Source: Streptomyces tateyamensis
GTDB lineage: Bacteria > Actinomycetota > Actinomycetes > Streptomycetales > Streptomycetaceae
DNA length: 64,000 nt
NCBI RefSeq assembly: GCF_003205575.1
Contig: NZ_PYBW01000013.1
Location: 1 to 64,000, forward strand
Direction of reading: 5' to 3'
Shown: piece by piece, positions 1 to 8,950 of the stretch
How positions within the stretch are numbered: position 1 is the first letter of the stretch
Layout of the letters: the number at the start of each line of letters is the position of its first letter
Notes under the pieces: generated by a model
Databases searched by the model: none
What the model was told of the DNA's origin: nothing
What the model saw: the letters and a program-made list of their open reading frames with translations, nothing else
Translations under genes and position numbers: made by a program

Positions 1-30
1 GGGCCGGCAGCGCCCTTTCCGGTGCGCGGG

Positions 31-1284
31 TCAGTCCTGCCGGGCCGCCTGGAGCGCGATGTCGGTGCGGTGCTGCGAACCGTCCAGGCTGATCTCGGCC
101 ACCCCCGCGTAGGCCCGCTCGCGGGCCTGGGCCAGCGTGCTGCCGGTCGCGGTGACCGAGAGCACCCGGCCGCCGGCACTGACCACCCGGTCGTCGCCGT
201 CCAGCCTGGTGCCCGCGTGCAGCACCCAGACCGTGCCGTCGGCGGCCTCCGCCTTGTCCAGGCCCTCGATCACGTCGCCGGAGCGCGGCGCGGCCGGGTA
301 GCCCTCGGCGGCCACCACCACCGTGACCGCGGCGCCCTCGTCCCAGCGCAGCGGCTCCAGGTCGGCCAGCGTGCCGTTGGCGGCGGCCAGCAGCACGCCC
401 GCCAGCGGGGTGCGCAGCCGGGCCAGCACCACCTGGGTCTCCGGGTCGCCGAACCGGGCGTTGAACTCGATCACCCGGGTGCCGCGGGAGGTGAGCGCCA
501 GGCCCGCGTAGAGCAGGCCGGAGAACGGGGTGCCGCGCCGGCGCAGCTCGTCCACGGTGGGCTGCAGCACGGTCTCCAGCACCTCCTCGACCAGGCCGGC
601 CGGGGCCCACGGGAGCGGGGAGTAGGCGCCCATGCCGCCGGTGTTGGGGCCGGCGTCGCCGTCGAGGGCGCGCTTGAAGTCCTGCGCGGGCTGCAGCGGG
701 AGCACGGTGGTGCCGTCGGTGATCGCGAACAGCGAGACCTCGGGGCCGTCCAGGTACTCCTCGATCACGACGCGCTCGCAGGAGGCGGCGTGGGCCAGCG
801 CGGCGGTGCGGTCGGCGGTGACCACCACGCCCTTGCCGGCCGCCAGGCCGTCGTCCTTGACCACGTAGGGGGCGCCGAAGGCGTCCAGCGCCTCGGCGGC
901 CTCCTCCGGGGTGGTGCAGACGTAGGAGCGGGCGGTGGGCACCCCGGCTCCGGCCATCACGTCCTTGGCGAAGGCCTTGGAGCCCTCGAGCTGGGCGGCT
1001 TCGGCGGACGGGCCGAAGACCGGGATGCCGGCCGCGCGCAGCGGGTCGGCCACACCGGCCACCAGCGGCGCCTCCGGTCCGACCACCACCAGGTCGGCGG
1101 CCAGCCGGCGGGCCAGCTCGGTCACGGCAGCGCCGTCCAGCTGGTCGACCGGGTGGACCGTCGCCACTCGGGCGATCCCGGCGTTGCCCGGGGCGCAGTG
1201 GAGCTCGGAGACCGCAGGATCTTGGGACAGGGAGCGGCACAGGGCGTGTTCGCGGGCGCCGCCGCCGATGACGAGGACCTTCAC
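31..1284 (-). CDS. purD: Phosphoribosylamine--glycine ligase (PurD)
   Basis: Cytosolic ATP-grasp ligase that joins glycine to 5-phosphoribosylamine to give GAR in de novo purine synthesis. The N-terminal dinucleotide-like loop GGGAREHAL opens the protein, and the ATP-grasp core ends with the family signature RFGDPETQ about two thirds along, followed by the C-terminal cap. Length of 417 aa is normal for PurD. I chose the GTG at 1284 (protein starts MKVLVIGGG), which is the family start; a TTG three codons upstream is open too. There is no clear Shine-Dalgarno, but TACCCT lies 8 bases before the GTG, so a leaderless message is possible. It is divergent from the SLATT gene. Function is secure. 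Confidence 0.96.
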   Translation of the reverse strand: MKVLVIGGGAREHALCRSLSQDPAVSELHCAPGNAGIARVATVHPVDQLDGAAVTELARRLAADLVVVGPEAPLVAGVADPLRAAGIPVFGPSAEAAQLEGSKAFAKDVMAGAGVPTARSYVCTTPEEAAEALDAFGAPYVVKDDGLAAGKGVVVTADRTAALAHAASCERVVIEEYLDGPEVSLFAITDGTTVLPLQPAQDFKRALDGDAGPNTGGMGAYSPLPWAPAGLVEEVLETVLQPTVDELRRRGTPFSGLLYAGLALTSRGTRVIEFNARFGDPETQVVLARLRTPLAGVLLAAANGTLADLEPLRWDEGAAVTVVVAAEGYPAAPRSGDVIEGLDKAEAADGTVWVLHAGTRLDGDDRVVSAGGRVLSVTATGSTLAQARERAYAGVAEISLDGSQHRTDIALQAARQD

Positions 1285-1670
1285 GGTTGGCAAGGGTAGT
1301 CGGTGGCCGGTTGCGGCCCGTCGACCGGGCCGTGCGAAGCTCCAGCTGCGGGCCGCTGAGGTGGGTGTTCGACTGTCGGTTCGGCCAAGCGGTTGATCCG
1401 GTCAGGTTCACGGCGCCCCGTGCACTCGCTCGGAAGAGTGAAATCGCGCCGACTTCCGCAACCCGCTCACCTCGGGTTCCTGACGCCCTTTCGGGTAACG
1501 ATCGTTGCGGAAGCGCCCACGCGGTCAGCCATTTGGCGGTAAGAAGTGCTGTTGGATACCCAGCAGTGCCTCAGTAGGCAGTGCCCCGTGCAGGCAGTGC
1601 CTGATGCAGTGCAGTCCATGTCGCAGTGTGCGTGTCGCAGCAGTCAGGCCCGTCAAGGGAGACCCCACAG
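1285..1670. promoter_or_regulatory. Divergent intergenic region purD / SLATT gene
   Basis: This 386-base gap separates two divergent genes, so it must hold both promoters. I see no convincing coding sequence or RNA gene. The part next to the SLATT gene carries a cluster of GCAGTG repeats, described separately. A clean sigma-70 type pair could not be assigned with confidence. Confidence 0.5.
1563..1630 (+). repeat. Cluster of five GCAGTG(CC) repeats in a leader
   Basis: GCAGTGCC occurs at 1563, 1578 and 1594, with GCAGTGCA at 1606 and GCAGTGTG at 1623, so the units are spaced 12 to 17 bases apart. They lie 40 to 110 bases upstream of the SLATT start codon. They could be regulator binding sites or simple repeat drift in an untranslated leader; the sequence does not decide. 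Confidence 0.5.
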
Positions 1671-2465
1671 GTGAGCCAGCCCGAAATGCAGCCCGAGGAG
1701 AGTCCCTGGGGCAAGGAGGTCGGTGAGGAGGACCAGCCCGCCGTGGCGGGTGCTGCCGGCCGGGACCGGGCCGCCACGCGCCGGCGAGCCGACCTGAGTG
1801 CCCGCCAGTTCCCGCTCGGGGACTGGGGGGAGCCCGCCGAGCGGTTGGAGGAGCTGTACCGGTGGTCCGAGGAGCGGGCCGTCGAGGCGATCGAGTGGTA
1901 CCGCCGGGACCGGCTGTGGAAGCGGCGCTGGGCGCGGCTGCTGCGGCTCGGCGCGGCCGGTTTCGGGGTCGCCGGGGTGAGCCTGCCGCTGGTGCAGCTG
2001 ACCGGCCGCTTCCCGCACGCCGGCGCCTGGGGCTACGTCTCGCTGGCGCTGGCCGGTGGCTGCCTGCTGGCGGACCGGGCGTTCGGGCTGAGCAGCGGCT
2101 GGATGCGCGACGTGAGCACCGGGCAGGCGCTGCAGCGCCGGCTGGAGGCGTTCCAGTTCGACTGGGCCTCGGAGTGCGTGCGCGAGGTGCTCGGCCCCAC
2201 CGAGGGCACCGCGGGCGAGGCGGCCGAGCGCTGCCTGGGGGTGCTGCGCCGGTTCTGCGAGGACGTCTCCGAACTGGTCCGCAGCGAGACCTCGGAGTGG
2301 ATGCTGGAATTCCGCGCCCGGATGACCCAGCTGCCCAGCCAGGCGCCGGGCAGCTGGGGCGGTCGGCCGGAGATCGGCACCCCGGCCCAGGTGCGGGTGC
2401 TGCCGCCGCTGGGGACCAGGCCCACCATGCCGCGCCAGCGGCCGCCGGAGGGGCCGCTGCGCTGA
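1671..2465 (+). CDS. SLATT-domain two-TM membrane protein
   Basis: A 264-aa protein with a charged N-terminal half (WGEPAERLEELYRWSEERA, then EAIEWYRRDR) leading into two closely spaced hydrophobic helices at about residues 88-110 and 118-138, then an amphipathic C-terminal region. This is the layout of SLATT (SMODS and SLOG-associating two-TM effector) proteins. In conflict systems SLATT domains are proposed membrane effectors, but chromosomal streptomycete copies such as this one stand alone and have no known role. The GTG at 1671 is preceded by AAGGGAGA with good spacing, so the longer frame from 1626 was not used. No nucleotide cyclase or SLOG partner lies nearby. The family call is good; function is unknown. 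Confidence 0.75.
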   Translation: MSQPEMQPEESPWGKEVGEEDQPAVAGAAGRDRAATRRRADLSARQFPLGDWGEPAERLEELYRWSEERAVEAIEWYRRDRLWKRRWARLLRLGAAGFGVAGVSLPLVQLTGRFPHAGAWGYVSLALAGGCLLADRAFGLSSGWMRDVSTGQALQRRLEAFQFDWASECVREVLGPTEGTAGEAAERCLGVLRRFCEDVSELVRSETSEWMLEFRARMTQLPSQAPGSWGGRPEIGTPAQVRVLPPLGTRPTMPRQRPPEGPLR

Positions 2466-2540
2466 GCCGCGGCGGGTGGTGAGCCCCGGGGCCCCGGACC
2501 GCAGGGGCCTCGGACCGCCGGGGAGCCGTCTCCCCGGCGC

Positions 2541-2580
2541 TCAGGCGCTCAGGCGCTCAGGCGCTCAGGCGCTCAGGCGA
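2541..2580. repeat. Five 8-bp tandem repeats over a stop codon
   Basis: TCAGGCGC is repeated head to tail five times (last copy TCAGGCGA). The last unit holds the TGA stop of the minus-strand gene ending at 2573. Because the unit is 8 bases, the downstream TGA copies fall in all three minus-strand frames, giving back-up stops. It resembles slippage duplication of the gene end. Confidence 0.85.
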
Positions 2581-3220
2581 AGACGACCATCGAGCCCTGG
2601 GTCAGGCTGCGGGTCGCCGCCGCGTACAGCCCGGCCCAGGCGTGCCGCTCCCGTGCGTACGGGTGCACGTCGTCCAGCGGCGGCGCGAACGGCTGCTCCA
2701 ACCCGGTCGGGGTGAGCGGGCGGGTCGGCTGCGGCGGGTTCAGCGGGTCGATCCCGATCGCGGGGGCGATCGCCTGCAGCTCGCGCAGCAGCCCGTAGCA
2801 GGACCCGAGCGGACCGCCGGAGGACAGCAGCGCCTGGTCGACCAGCGGGACCTCGAACTCGATCGGCACGTAGGCCCCGGCGTGGTCGAAGTGCCAGACC
2901 AGGTGCGAGTGCTCGGCGGTGGACTCGAACATCTCCAGCAGCTGCTCGTAGTCGCCGCCCAGTGCGTCCACCGGCGTCAGCTGGAACCCGGTCAGCTGCA
3001 GCAGGTAGGCCCGGCGCAGGAAGTGCAGCGAGTCGTAGTCGAAGGCCGCGATCGGCTCCACCGAGCCGGTGATCCCCGGGGCGAAGCGGTAGACCGGCAC
3101 CGGCGGCAGGCCGTGCGCGGTGAGCGCCGCGTTGTAGACCGCGAGGTCCTCGCGGAACGGGTTCTCAGGGCTGTGGCTCAGTACGTCGACGAGCGGAACG
3201 AGCCAGAGGTCGCAGGCCAC
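2573..3220 (-). CDS. Conserved hypothetical protein, streptomycete type
   Basis: A 215-aa soluble protein opening MACDLWLVPLVDVLSHSPENP. It has no signal peptide, membrane segment or catalytic motif that I can recognise. The middle is acidic and aromatic (HLVWHFDHAGAYVPIEFEVP). I chose the GTG at 3220 because GAGGAAGAG sits 6 bases upstream; a start ten codons earlier is open but lacks this support. It lies downstream of the GntR-family gene on the same strand, separated by 72 bases, so co-transcription is possible. The composition is ordinary for the host chromosome. No function is proposed. Confidence 0.72.
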   Translation of the reverse strand: MACDLWLVPLVDVLSHSPENPFREDLAVYNAALTAHGLPPVPVYRFAPGITGSVEPIAAFDYDSLHFLRRAYLLQLTGFQLTPVDALGGDYEQLLEMFESTAEHSHLVWHFDHAGAYVPIEFEVPLVDQALLSSGGPLGSCYGLLRELQAIAPAIGIDPLNPPQPTRPLTPTGLEQPFAPPLDDVHPYARERHAWAGLYAAATRSLTQGSMVVFA

Positions 3221-3292
3221 GGGCCGCTCTTCCTCTCGGGGACGGGGCATGGCGGAGGGCGCCGACCGGCCGCGGTCGACGTCCGAACCACC

Positions 3293-4174
3293 CTACCGGC
3301 CCAGCGTGCGGCGCGGCGCGGGCCGCAGGGCGCGGGACTGCGGTAGCCGGCCCGCGCCGTCCGGCCCCTCCTCGGGCTCCGGCTCCGCAGCCGGCTCCGC
3401 AGTCGGCGGCGGAGCCGGAGGCGGTCCGGCCGGGGTCTGCACCGGCTCATCGGTGAGCAGCGGCAGCACCGCGACCGACTCGGCCGACTCGCCCGCCAGT
3501 TCGGCCAGCAGCCGCACGGTGAACAGGTTGTACTCGTTGACCGTGCGGTGCGCGCCGGTCAGGTCCTGGGCCGCGATCAGCTCGACCAGCTCGACGTGCC
3601 GGTCCCAGCAGACGCCGGCCAGGTCGGTGCTGGCCCGCAGGTACGGGGCGGCGAACATCCAGGACTGCACCCGCAGCCAGTCCAGGTAGTCGGCGATCCG
3701 CCGGTTCTCCAGGAAGCCCGAGACCTCGTGCCAGAACCGCCGGTCGCAGCCGACCAGCACGTCGAGCTGGCCGGCCCGGGCGGCCCGGGCGGCCGCCTCA
3801 GCCCTCCGGCGCAGTGGGCCCAGCCGGGACCAGTCGTACTCGGTGACCCGGCGGCCGAGCCGGCGGAAGGCGGCGTCGGTGAGCATGGTCCGGGCCTCGA
3901 AGATCTCCACGAAGTCGGCCCAGCCGAGCTCGGGCACGGTGAAGCCGCGGTGGTGCTCGGCCCGCAGCAGGCCCTGGGCCGCCAGGTCGACGAGCGCCTC
4001 CCGGGCCGGGGTCGCGGAGACCCCGTACAGCTCGGCGATCTCCTTGACGGTGAAGTTGCTGCCGGCCACCAGCCGGCCGGCCATCAGCTCCTCCCGCAGC
4101 GCGCCGGCGATCTGCTCGCGCAGGCTGTTGCGCTGGATCGGCAGGCGTCCCACACCGCTGACGACCACTGGCAC
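3293..4174 (-). CDS. GntR-family (FadR-like) transcriptional regulator
   Basis: DNA-binding regulator of 293 aa. The N-terminal winged helix spans about residues 13-80, with the typical LREQIAGALREELMAGRL and the recognition-helix region VKEIAELYGVSATPAREAL. The following all-helical FCD-type domain (residues about 90-230) would bind a small carboxylate ligand. A Pro/Ala/Glu-rich tail of some 60 residues (PPAPPPTAEPAAEPEPEEG) is unusual and probably disordered. The GTG start is preceded by GAAGGGGG. The gene is transcribed away from the amidohydrolase upstream, which it might control, but the sequence does not show that. The family is secure; the ligand is unknown. Confidence 0.88.
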   Translation of the reverse strand: MPVVVSGVGRLPIQRNSLREQIAGALREELMAGRLVAGSNFTVKEIAELYGVSATPAREALVDLAAQGLLRAEHHRGFTVPELGWADFVEIFEARTMLTDAAFRRLGRRVTEYDWSRLGPLRRRAEAAARAARAGQLDVLVGCDRRFWHEVSGFLENRRIADYLDWLRVQSWMFAAPYLRASTDLAGVCWDRHVELVELIAAQDLTGAHRTVNEYNLFTVRLLAELAGESAESVAVLPLLTDEPVQTPAGPPPAPPPTAEPAAEPEPEEGPDGAGRLPQSRALRPAPRRTLGR

Positions 4175-4269
4175 GACCCCCTTCAGGACTCACCCGGACC
4201 ACTTCCGTGGGTCATCCTCTCAAGGATTGCCCACAGAACGTCCACATCCTCGGCGCCGGACCGGCGCCG

Positions 4270-5082
4270 TCAGCGCTGCACGGGCGCCGGGATGCCCAGC
4301 AACCGGTCCCGGTGCACCGGGAAGTCGGCCCGGGCCCGGGCCACCTCCGCCGGGTCGAACTCGACCGTGAGCACCTGCTCGCCCGCCCCGGCCTCGGCCA
4401 GCACCCGGCCCCACGGGTCGACCACGACGCTGTGCCCGGCCTGCTCGACCCCGCCGTGGGTGCCGGCCGTGTTGCAGGCGAGCACGTAGGCCTGCTCCTC
4501 CACCGCCCGGGCCCGGGCCAGCAGCGACCAGTGCTCGCGCCGGCGCTCGGGCCAGGCGGCCGGCACCACCAGCAGCTCGGCGCCGGCGTCCAGCAGCGCC
4601 CGGAACAGCTCCGGGAAGCGCAGGTCGTAACAGGTGGCCAGGCCCAGCCGGCCGAAGTCGGTGGCGGCGGTGACGATCTCCTGCCCGGCGCCCATGGCCA
4701 CCGCCTCGCCGCTGTCGAAGCCGAATCGGTGGATCTTGCGGTAGGTGTGCACCAGGTCGCCGGAGGGCGCGAAGAGCAGTGAGGTGTTGTAGACCGGCCC
4801 GTCCGGGTCGCGCTCCACGATCGAGCCGGCGTGCAGCCAGACTCCGGCCGCCCGCGCGGCCGCTGACATCACCTCAGCCGTCGGTCCGTCCAACGGCTCG
4901 GCGCCGTCGGACCAGCTGTCGTACGCGAAGCCGCCCAGCGGCCACAGCTCGGGCAGCACCACCAGGTCGGCGCCCTGCTGGGCCCGGACCAACGCGGCCG
5001 TTCTGGCCCGCCGTTCGGCCGCCGGCTCGGCATCGGACACGGCGAGTTGGATCAATGAGGCGCGCACACTACCACCGTCCAC
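4270..5082 (-). CDS. Carbon-nitrogen hydrolase (nitrilase superfamily)
   Basis: A 270-aa amidase-type hydrolase of the nitrilase superfamily. The Glu-Lys-Cys triad is visible: Glu in VVLPELWPLGG, Lys in TYRKIHRFGF and Cys in ATCYDLRFPE. Conserved spacing and the short single-domain length favour the omega-amidase or YafV/NIT-like branch acting on small amides or carbamoyl compounds rather than a true nitrilase. The GTG at 5082 is used, with TAGGAC nearby upstream; a second GTG five codons later is equally open. It is divergent from the isomerase-type gene at 5240. The substrate cannot be read from the sequence. Confidence 0.9.
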   Translation of the reverse strand: MDGGSVRASLIQLAVSDAEPAAERRARTAALVRAQQGADLVVLPELWPLGGFAYDSWSDGAEPLDGPTAEVMSAAARAAGVWLHAGSIVERDPDGPVYNTSLLFAPSGDLVHTYRKIHRFGFDSGEAVAMGAGQEIVTAATDFGRLGLATCYDLRFPELFRALLDAGAELLVVPAAWPERRREHWSLLARARAVEEQAYVLACNTAGTHGGVEQAGHSVVVDPWGRVLAEAGAGEQVLTVEFDPAEVARARADFPVHRDRLLGIPAPVQR

Positions 5083-5239
5083 GACAAGAGTCCTACGATC
5101 GTCACCCGAAAGCGCTGCCCTGCTCTCTCCAGGCAGCGTAACGTGCGCTTAGCGCGTGTGCCCGGAAGCCGGGATACCCGGTCCGAGCACCCCGGCGCGC
5201 GGGTGTTCAGCCGACGGATGGCCGGAGAATAAGGGAACT

Positions 5240-6076
5240 GTGACCGACAATCAGGTCGTGCAGACCTACATTGACGCCTGGACGCACTCCATCGAGTCCA
5301 TATCGGAACTGCTCGCTCCGCTGCCCGGCGACTCCTGGAACCGGCCCACCGAGTGCCCGGGCTGGTCGGTGCGGGACGTGGTCTCGCACGTGATCGCGAT
5401 GGAGTCCGAGCTGCTCGGCGACCCGCGGCCGATCCACTCGCTGCCCAGCGACCTGTTCCACATCAAGGACGAGCTCTCCCGCTACCTGGAGCTCCCGGTG
5501 GACAAGCGCCGCTGCCACACGGCGCCGGAGATGACCTCCGAGCTGGAGTACGTGATCATCCGCCGGTCCCGCGCGCTGCGCAACGCCCCGACCGGGCCGG
5601 ACGACGTGGTCCGCTTCCCGGCCGGCCCGTTCGGCTACGAGCTGCCCTACCACCAGTTGCTGCGGCTGCGGGCGATGGACGTCTGGGTGCACGAGCAGGA
5701 CCTGCGCCGGGCGCTGCAGCTGCCCGGCAACCTCGACTCCCCCGCCGCCCTGGTCACCCGGGACCTGCTGCTGGAGGGGCTGCCCAAGGTGGTGGCCAAG
5801 CTGGCCGGCGCCCCGGCGGGCAGCACCGTCGCCTTCGACGTCACCGGCCCGATGGAGTTCCTGCGCACCGTCCGGGTGGACGCCGCGGGGCGCGGCAGCC
5901 TGGACTCCTCGATCAGCCTCGGTCCGGATGTGCAGTTCACCCTGGACTGGGAGAGCTACCTGCGCCTGGCGGCCGGCCGGACCAGGGCCGGCCAGCTGCC
6001 GCCGGGCTCGCTCAAGGTGGACGGCGACACCGAGCTGGCCGACCGGATCCTGGACAACTTCACGCTGATGCCCTGA
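5240..6076 (+). CDS. Maleylpyruvate isomerase-type mycothiol-dependent enzyme
   Basis: A 278-aa member of the DinB-like mycothiol-dependent isomerase/transferase group. The N-terminal four-helix bundle carries the metal-ligand regions PTECPGWSVRDVVSHV (first His) and DVWVHEQDLRRAL (later His), followed by a C-terminal SCP2-like lobe ending KVDGDTELADRIL. Members use mycothiol, the actinobacterial thiol, to isomerise or detoxify substrates, but most, like this one, have no proven substrate. The GTG at 5240 follows AAGGGA at a short distance; a longer frame to 5156 exists but the family starts here. It converges with the MFS gene, 7 bases apart. Confidence 0.85.
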   Translation: MTDNQVVQTYIDAWTHSIESISELLAPLPGDSWNRPTECPGWSVRDVVSHVIAMESELLGDPRPIHSLPSDLFHIKDELSRYLELPVDKRRCHTAPEMTSELEYVIIRRSRALRNAPTGPDDVVRFPAGPFGYELPYHQLLRLRAMDVWVHEQDLRRALQLPGNLDSPAALVTRDLLLEGLPKVVAKLAGAPAGSTVAFDVTGPMEFLRTVRVDAAGRGSLDSSISLGPDVQFTLDWESYLRLAAGRTRAGQLPPGSLKVDGDTELADRILDNFTLMP

Positions 6077-6083
6077 CGCCGGG

Positions 6084-7448
6084 TCAGGACCGCTCGACCT
6101 CGGCGCGCAGCCGCAGGATCATCGCGGTGCCCAGCAGCAGCGGGACGAACATCCAGCAGAACGCCAGCCGGTAGTCGCCGGCCGAGTAGCTGCTCCCGCC
6201 GCCGCTGGTCACCGCGTCCAGCAGCACCCCGATGCCGAACAGGGTGATCATGGTGGCCAGGAAGCCGCCCATGTTGGCGATCCCGGAGGCGGTGCCGAGC
6301 CGGCGCGCCGGGTTGTGCGAGCGGGCGTAGTCCAGGCCGACCAGCGAGGCCGAGCCGTTGCTGCCCATCACCAACAGGACCAGCACCAGCAGCCACAGCG
6401 GCGGCCGGCCGCCGGGCCAGGCCAGGGCCAGCGCCCAGCTCAGGCCGGTCGCCGCGATGACGGTCAGCACGATCGGCATCCGGGCCGCCGGTCCCCGGGA
6501 GAGCAGCCGGCCGAACAGCAGGCCGAAGAACATGTTGCTGAACACCAGCAGGGTGAGCAGCCCGCCCGCCTGGGCCCGGCTCATCCCCTGGCCCTCGACC
6601 AGGTAGGGCAGCCCCCACAGCAGCGCGAAGGCGTTGCCGGGGAACTGGGTGGTGAAGTGCACCCACAGGCCCAGCCGGGTGCCCGGCTCGCGCCAGGACT
6701 CGCGGATCTGGGCGCGCACCGGCAGCCGGTCCACCACCCGGACCACCGGGGCGCCGCCCTGCGCCGGAGCCTCCCGCAGCAGCAGCGCGACCAGGGCGAA
6801 GACGCCGGTGCCCAGCAGCGCGGTGGCGGTGAAGGTGGCGGTCCACCCCTCGGTGTGCAGGGCCTGGGCGAGCACCACGGTGGTGACCAGGTTGCCGCCC
6901 ATCCCGGCCAGGCCGGTGAGCTGGGCCACCAGCGGGTTGCGGGCCGGCGGGAACCAGCGCGCGGCGATCCGCAGCACGCTGATGAAGGTCATCGCGTCGC
7001 CGCAGCCGAGCACCGCGCGGGAGGCCAGGGCCGGGCCGAAGGAGGTGCTGAGCGCGAAGGCCAGCTGTCCCGCGCTGAGCAGCACCACGCCCGCCAGCAG
7101 CACCCGGCGCGGGCCGAACCGGTCCACCAGCAGGCCGACCGGGATCTGCATCGCCGCGTAGACCAGCACCTGCAGGATCGAGAAGGTGGAGAGCGCGGAG
7201 GCGCCGACGCCGTAGCGGTGCGCGGCGTCCAGGCCGGCCACGCCCAGGCTGGTGCGGTGGATCACCGCGAGCACGTAGACGGTGACGGCGATGCCCCAGG
7301 CGAACCAGGCGGCCCGGCCGCCGGGAGGCCCCAGCTCGGCCGCGGGCGCACCGGGCTGGGCGGGCACGGCCGGGGCGGGCTCGGTGGGACGGAGTCGGGG
7401 ACCAGGAAGGGACGGGGAGCGGGTGGCGCTGGCGGGGTCCACGGTCAT
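6084..7448 (-). CDS. Major facilitator superfamily transporter
   Basis: A 454-aa inner-membrane carrier with 12 predicted helices after a Pro-rich cytoplasmic tail of about 45 residues. The MFS motif A appears as GLLVDRFGPRRVLLAG between helices 2 and 3. The sequence IHRTSLGVAGLDAAHRYGVG in helix 1 and the overall shape match the nitrate/hexuronate-like branch often labelled only as MFS transporter. The substrate is unknown. The short intergenic space before 7539 probably contains its own promoter (TAACCT lies 9 bases before the ATG), which would make the message nearly leaderless. The family is certain. Confidence 0.9.
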   Translation of the reverse strand: MTVDPASATRSPSLPGPRLRPTEPAPAVPAQPGAPAAELGPPGGRAAWFAWGIAVTVYVLAVIHRTSLGVAGLDAAHRYGVGASALSTFSILQVLVYAAMQIPVGLLVDRFGPRRVLLAGVVLLSAGQLAFALSTSFGPALASRAVLGCGDAMTFISVLRIAARWFPPARNPLVAQLTGLAGMGGNLVTTVVLAQALHTEGWTATFTATALLGTGVFALVALLLREAPAQGGAPVVRVVDRLPVRAQIRESWREPGTRLGLWVHFTTQFPGNAFALLWGLPYLVEGQGMSRAQAGGLLTLLVFSNMFFGLLFGRLLSRGPAARMPIVLTVIAATGLSWALALAWPGGRPPLWLLVLVLLVMGSNGSASLVGLDYARSHNPARRLGTASGIANMGGFLATMITLFGIGVLLDAVTSGGGSSYSAGDYRLAFCWMFVPLLLGTAMILRLRAEVERS

Positions 7449-7538
7449 AGTGGCACCAGGTTAGTCATCCCATCATTGGATACTTCCGTCGGGTACGGAG
7501 CACGGGGCGGAATCCAGCCGCCGCCGCACCCGGCCGGC

Positions 7539-8774
7539 TCACCCCGTCAGCACCCAGCTCACCGTGCGCGTCATCCGCTGCTCCCGGAACGCCTCGTCCC
7601 GCACCCAGTCGGTGGTGTCCCGCACCGTCGCGCTCACCGTCACCTTCTGACCCGGGGCCAGGGGCAGGGCGGCGGGGTCGTACCAGGTGTGGTCCGGGGA
7701 CTGCGGCTGCACCGGCTTGCCGTCCACCTTCCACTCCACCTGCAGGCTGCGCCCGCCGGTCAGCCGCAGCGGTCGCACCACCAGGCGGGGGCGGCCCACC
7801 ACCGGGCCGGCCACCGGCTCGGTGCCGTCCACCGGGGTGACCCGGCGGTACAGCTGCTCGACGATCGCCTCCCGGGACGGCAGGTTGTAGGCGCCGCCCA
7901 GGGTGCGCATCACCGAGTCCTCGGTCGGCCGGTAGATCCCGTTGGCGCTGCGGTAGGCGCCCACCAGGCCGCCGCCGTCCGGAGACTGGGCACCCAGCCA
8001 GCGCCACCACTTGGTGTGCTCGCGCAGCATCATGTCGGCGTTCTGGCCGGACAGGTTGGGGTAGTCGGTGTCGTCGGGGGCACTGTCGTACTCGTCGCCC
8101 AGGTCGCCGACGGTGTGGCCGATCTCGTGCTGGATGATCCGCCCGGCCTCCGGGCTGCCGCCGGCCAGGGTGGTCACCCCGGTGCCGCCGGCCCCGCCGT
8201 ACTCGGTGGAGTTGGCCAGCGCGATCAGGTACTGCGGGCCGGAACCGGCGCCGGCGTACCGGGCGGTGGCGGCCTCGTCGGCGCAGAGCAGCCGGGCGGT
8301 GCCCTCGCACCAGAAGTGCATGCCCAGCGGCGTGCCGGGGCGCCGGCCACGGGTGTCCGCCTCGGCGATGCCGGCGCTCGGGGAGACCACGTCGACCCTG
8401 CGTATGTTGAAGAAGTCCTGGTAGGTGCGGAACGGCTCGATCTCCAGCAGCGCCCGCCAGGCCTGGTCGGCCTGCTGGTGGAAGAGCTCCTGCTGGTCGG
8501 CGGTGTAGCCGTCGCCGAGCAGCACCAGGGTGATCCGGTTGGCCGGGTCGCCGGTGCGGCGTATGTCCACGGTCGGCGCGGGGGCTTCGCCGTGCTGCGC
8601 CGCCGCCCGGCGGCCCGCCGCGCCCTGCGGCGGCAGCGCCCGGTCGGCGGGCGGCCCGAAGGCACCGAACGGGGCCGGGCCCACCAGCTCCACGCCGGCG
8701 GGCAGCACCGCTGCGGCCAGCAGCACGAGTGCGGCCAGGCTCCGGACGAGACGGCCAGGGTTGCCAGACGTCAT
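7539..8774 (-). CDS. Secreted M64-family metallopeptidase (IgA peptidase-like)
   Basis: A 411-aa exported zinc peptidase. The ATG at 8774 gives a signal peptide (basic RLVRS, then LAALVLLAAAVLPAG), preceded by GAGGACC; 19 extra upstream codons were rejected. The M64 catalytic motif is HEIGHTVGDLGDEYD near the middle, with His, Glu and His zinc and catalytic residues and a distal Asp/Glu. The fold opening TLVLLGDGYTADQQELF is typical of the family. The C-terminal 110 residues form a beta-rich domain. Family name comes from Clostridium ramosum IgA peptidase, but soil actinomycetes are unlikely to target IgA; a general extracellular protease is more probable. Confidence 0.9.
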   Translation of the reverse strand: MTSGNPGRLVRSLAALVLLAAAVLPAGVELVGPAPFGAFGPPADRALPPQGAAGRRAAAQHGEAPAPTVDIRRTGDPANRITLVLLGDGYTADQQELFHQQADQAWRALLEIEPFRTYQDFFNIRRVDVVSPSAGIAEADTRGRRPGTPLGMHFWCEGTARLLCADEAATARYAGAGSGPQYLIALANSTEYGGAGGTGVTTLAGGSPEAGRIIQHEIGHTVGDLGDEYDSAPDDTDYPNLSGQNADMMLREHTKWWRWLGAQSPDGGGLVGAYRSANGIYRPTEDSVMRTLGGAYNLPSREAIVEQLYRRVTPVDGTEPVAGPVVGRPRLVVRPLRLTGGRSLQVEWKVDGKPVQPQSPDHTWYDPAALPLAPGQKVTVSATVRDTTDWVRDEAFREQRMTRTVSWVLTG

Positions 8775-8902
8775 GCTGACGGTCCTCGGTGCTCCGGTCA
8801 CCCGGCGGACGCTCGGGTGGGGGGTCGCCAAGACGTACCCCGCCCGTACCGATGAGCCGACTTTCTGCTGAACATCTCACCTGATCAGCGGACAAGCACT
8901 GA

Positions 8903-8929
8903 GCCCCGCACCTCGGTGAGGTGCGGGGC
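8903..8929 (-). terminator. Hairpin after the bkd-like operon
   Basis: A perfect 12-bp stem (8903-8914 with 8918-8929) around a 3-base loop GGT lies 21 bases past the E2 stop codon. It fits a factor-independent terminator of the actinobacterial type, which often lacks a U-tract. Confidence 0.75.
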
Positions 8930-8950
8930 CCGGTGGCGGCTGACCCGGGG

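Noticed and set aside
1505..1777. Small frames upstream of the SLATT gene
   Set aside because: No ribosome site, poor composition, and overlap with the GCAGTG repeat leader.
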